Positions 6,207 through 7,090 of a DNA stretch of 7,090 nt are shown here, in pieces; positions within the stretch are counted from its first letter, which is position 1; every line of letters begins with the position of its first letter. The DNA comes from Planctomycetes bacterium RIFCSPHIGHO2_12_FULL_52_36 (GTDB taxonomy: Bacteria > Planctomycetota > Brocadiia > Brocadiales > Bathyanammoxibiaceae): positions 1 to 7,090 of the forward strand of contig MHYW01000040.1 in assembly GCA_001828545.1 (NCBI GenBank). Direction: 5' to 3'. A model generated the notes under the pieces. It saw nothing but the letters and a program-made list of their open reading frames with translations, ran no database searches and had not been told where the DNA came from. The translations under genes and the position numbers were made by a program.

Positions 6207-6329
6207 CTACCTCTCCTGCGGTACCAATCCAATACCCTTGCATGACTTACACCTTCCCGCCATATTACCTACCCTGCAGGATGCACACACACAGCGCGTA
6301 CTCCCATTGCAATGTCTACAAGTTGGCAT
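6207..6329 (-). CDS. Small cysteine-rich CxxC protein, 40 residues, unknown function
   Basis: An unlisted short gene. The protein opens MPTCRHCNGSTRCVCASC and later has RCKSCKGIGLVPQER. It holds seven cysteines (4, 7, 13, 15, 18, 27, 30) and His6, enough ligands for two zinc sites or one iron-sulfur cluster. CRHCNG and CKSCKGIG resemble the CxxCxGxG repeats of the DnaJ cysteine-rich domain and of small anti-TRAP-like zinc proteins, but no function follows from this. The ATG at 6329 has an AGGGAGGA site (6343-6336) six bases upstream, one of the best ribosome binding sites in the window, and starts 20 bases after the hutI stop, so it is probably co-transcribed with hutI. A hairpin begins at the base after the TAG stop. 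No signal peptide or membrane segment. Confidence 0.72.
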   Translation of the reverse strand: MPTCRHCNGSTRCVCASCRVGNMAGRCKSCKGIGLVPQER

Positions 6330-6349
6330 CTTAGATCCTCCCTATGTCT

Positions 6350-7090
6350 CTAAATTTTAGCTAAATAAGACATCTGCCTCTTGCCCTCCACCACCACCTT
6401 CCCCGTCTTTATCACCGTCTCCACGTGATTTACACCAAATTGGTAAGTCAGGCGGGTATAAGTAGGTACATCTAAAATCAAGACGTCGGCCCTCTTGCCT
6501 ACCTCCAGACTGCCTACCCTGTGGGCATAGCCCAGGGCGTGGGCCGCATTGATAGTAGCGGCACTTATGACCTCTTCAGGGGTCATACCTAACTCCAGAC
6601 AGGCCAGGGTCATAATTAGTTGCATATTCGGGGAGGGACACGTCCCAGGATTAAAGTCAGTACCAATGGCCACTGGCACCCCAAGGTCTATCATCACCCT
6701 TGCACTGGCATACCTCTCCCTTCCCAGGAAGAAAGGCACTCCTGGCAGGAGCACCGCCACCGTTACACCTTGAACCTTTGAACCCTTGAGCCTTTGAACT
6801 TTTTCCGCCTTAGGCGGATTGAACCCTTGAACCTTTTTTCCCCTCTGGGCCATCTTTGCCATGTCCTCCTCCGAGACATAATCCAGGTGGTCAACGGAGG
6901 TCGCCCCTAATCGCAGGGCCAGTCCCGCCCCTCCCAGGTCTTTGAACTCTCCCGCATGGAGCTTCAGGGCAATACCCAGTCCCCTGGCCCTGACGAGTAT
7001 CCTCTCCGCCTGGGCCAGGTTAAAGGCCCCCTCTTCCAGAAACACGTCACAAAACCTGGCCAGGGGCTTCACCTCCGGTAACCACCCCAT
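6350..7090 (-). CDS. hutI: Imidazolonepropionase, C-terminal part with an in-frame repeat insertion
   Basis: HutI hydrolyses 4-imidazolone-5-propionate to N-formimino-L-glutamate in histidine degradation. The window has 246 residues of a roughly 400-residue enzyme; the start lies beyond 7090, and the ATG at the edge is internal. Recognisable parts are FCDVFLEEGAF, LKLHAGEFKDLGGAGLALRL (metal/substrate His and Glu; the usual HAD is HAG), TSVDHLDY with the conserved His, VAVLLPGVPFFLG, and AIGTDFNPGTCPSPNMQLIM with the active-site Asp. The end, LGVNHVETVIKTGKVVVEGK-like (here FGVNH), is typical of the amidohydrolase fold. Between MAQRG and TVAVLLPG, where relatives have almost nothing, lie about 25 extra residues (85-109 of the fragment) encoded by a repeat. 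The frame is kept, so the enzyme may still work. Confidence 0.92.
   Translation of the reverse strand: MGWLPEVKPLARFCDVFLEEGAFNLAQAERILVRARGLGIALKLHAGEFKDLGGAGLALRLGATSVDHLDYVSEEDMAKMAQRGKKVQGFNPPKAEKVQRLKGSKVQGVTVAVLLPGVPFFLGRERYASARVMIDLGVPVAIGTDFNPGTCPSPNMQLIMTLACLELGMTPEEVISAATINAAHALGYAHRVGSLEVGKRADVLILDVPTYTRLTYQFGVNHVETVIKTGKVVVEGKRQMSYLAKI
6764..6838 (-). repeat. TTGAACC-type repeat with central palindrome inserted in frame in hutI
   Basis: The plus strand reads CCTTGAA, CCTTTGAA, CCCTTGAG, CCTTTGAA (6768-6798), then the perfect 15-base palindrome TCCGCCTTAGGCGGA (6804-6818), then TTGAA and CCCTTGAA (6819-6831). The units of 7-8 bases all point the same way on both sides of the palindrome. 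The insert is judged as 75 bases, 25 codons, because HutI proteins normally pass directly from the preceding helix (MAQRG here) to TVAVLLPG. It translates as KKVQGF, NPPKAEKVQRL and KGSKVQGV, a basic, hydrophilic loop. The repeat composition clearly differs from the flanking codons. Confidence 0.85.

Noticed and set aside
7079..7090. ATG at the window edge as the hutI start
   Set aside because: The translation from this point already lies deep within the HutI family, so the ATG is an internal methionine and the gene continues outside.

Overview
The window comes from a bacterial chromosome. Every supported gene lies on the minus strand, so transcription runs from position 7090 towards 1. The proteins suggest a Planctomycetota-like lineage, possibly near the Brocadiales. 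The main hints are the S6 sequence, the DRKDEGRVPITAKL stretch in Prs, and the FGVPGICDG...GSCQGLYTANTM type of IlvD. This is recalled family knowledge and was not searched. Arginine is often AGG/AGA and isoleucine often ATA, as is common in thermophiles, but that is only a hint.

Layout in transcription order. (1) The C-terminal part of imidazolonepropionase HutI (7090-6350) is followed after 20 bases by an unlisted 40-residue cysteine-rich protein (6329-6207) and a hairpin/terminator region (6206-6151). (2) A weak promoter candidate and a long heptamer-repeat hairpin (6093-6017) precede ilvD (6009-4339). (3) The last 15 bases of ilvD, including its stop codon, are the first 15 bases of a tRNA-Gln(UUG) gene (4353-4279). 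(4) A GC-rich hairpin repeat precedes glmU (4186-3224), which carries the uridyltransferase domain but stops before the acetyltransferase active site. (5) Then come prs, rplY, pth, rpsF, ssb and the first 23 codons of rpsR. This is the common bacterial glmU-prs-rplY-pth set joined to the rpsF-ssb-rpsR set.

The housekeeping block supplies UDP-sugar and PRPP precursors, ribosomal proteins L25, S6 and S18, peptidyl-tRNA recycling, and single-stranded DNA binding. IlvD serves branched-chain amino acid and pantothenate synthesis. HutI serves histidine degradation.

The most unusual content is in the repeats and overlaps. Two intergenic elements, before pth and before ilvD, have different sequences but the same design: arrays of 7-base units arranged as inverted arms around a 13-base loop, placed against the next start codon where a Shine-Dalgarno site would be expected. 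A third repeat, made of 7-8 base TTGAACC-like units around a perfect palindrome, is inserted in frame in hutI and adds about 25 residues. With the ilvD/tRNA overlap and the tiny cysteine-rich gene, these are the best candidates for undescribed biology. No defence system, CRISPR array or transposase gene is visible.
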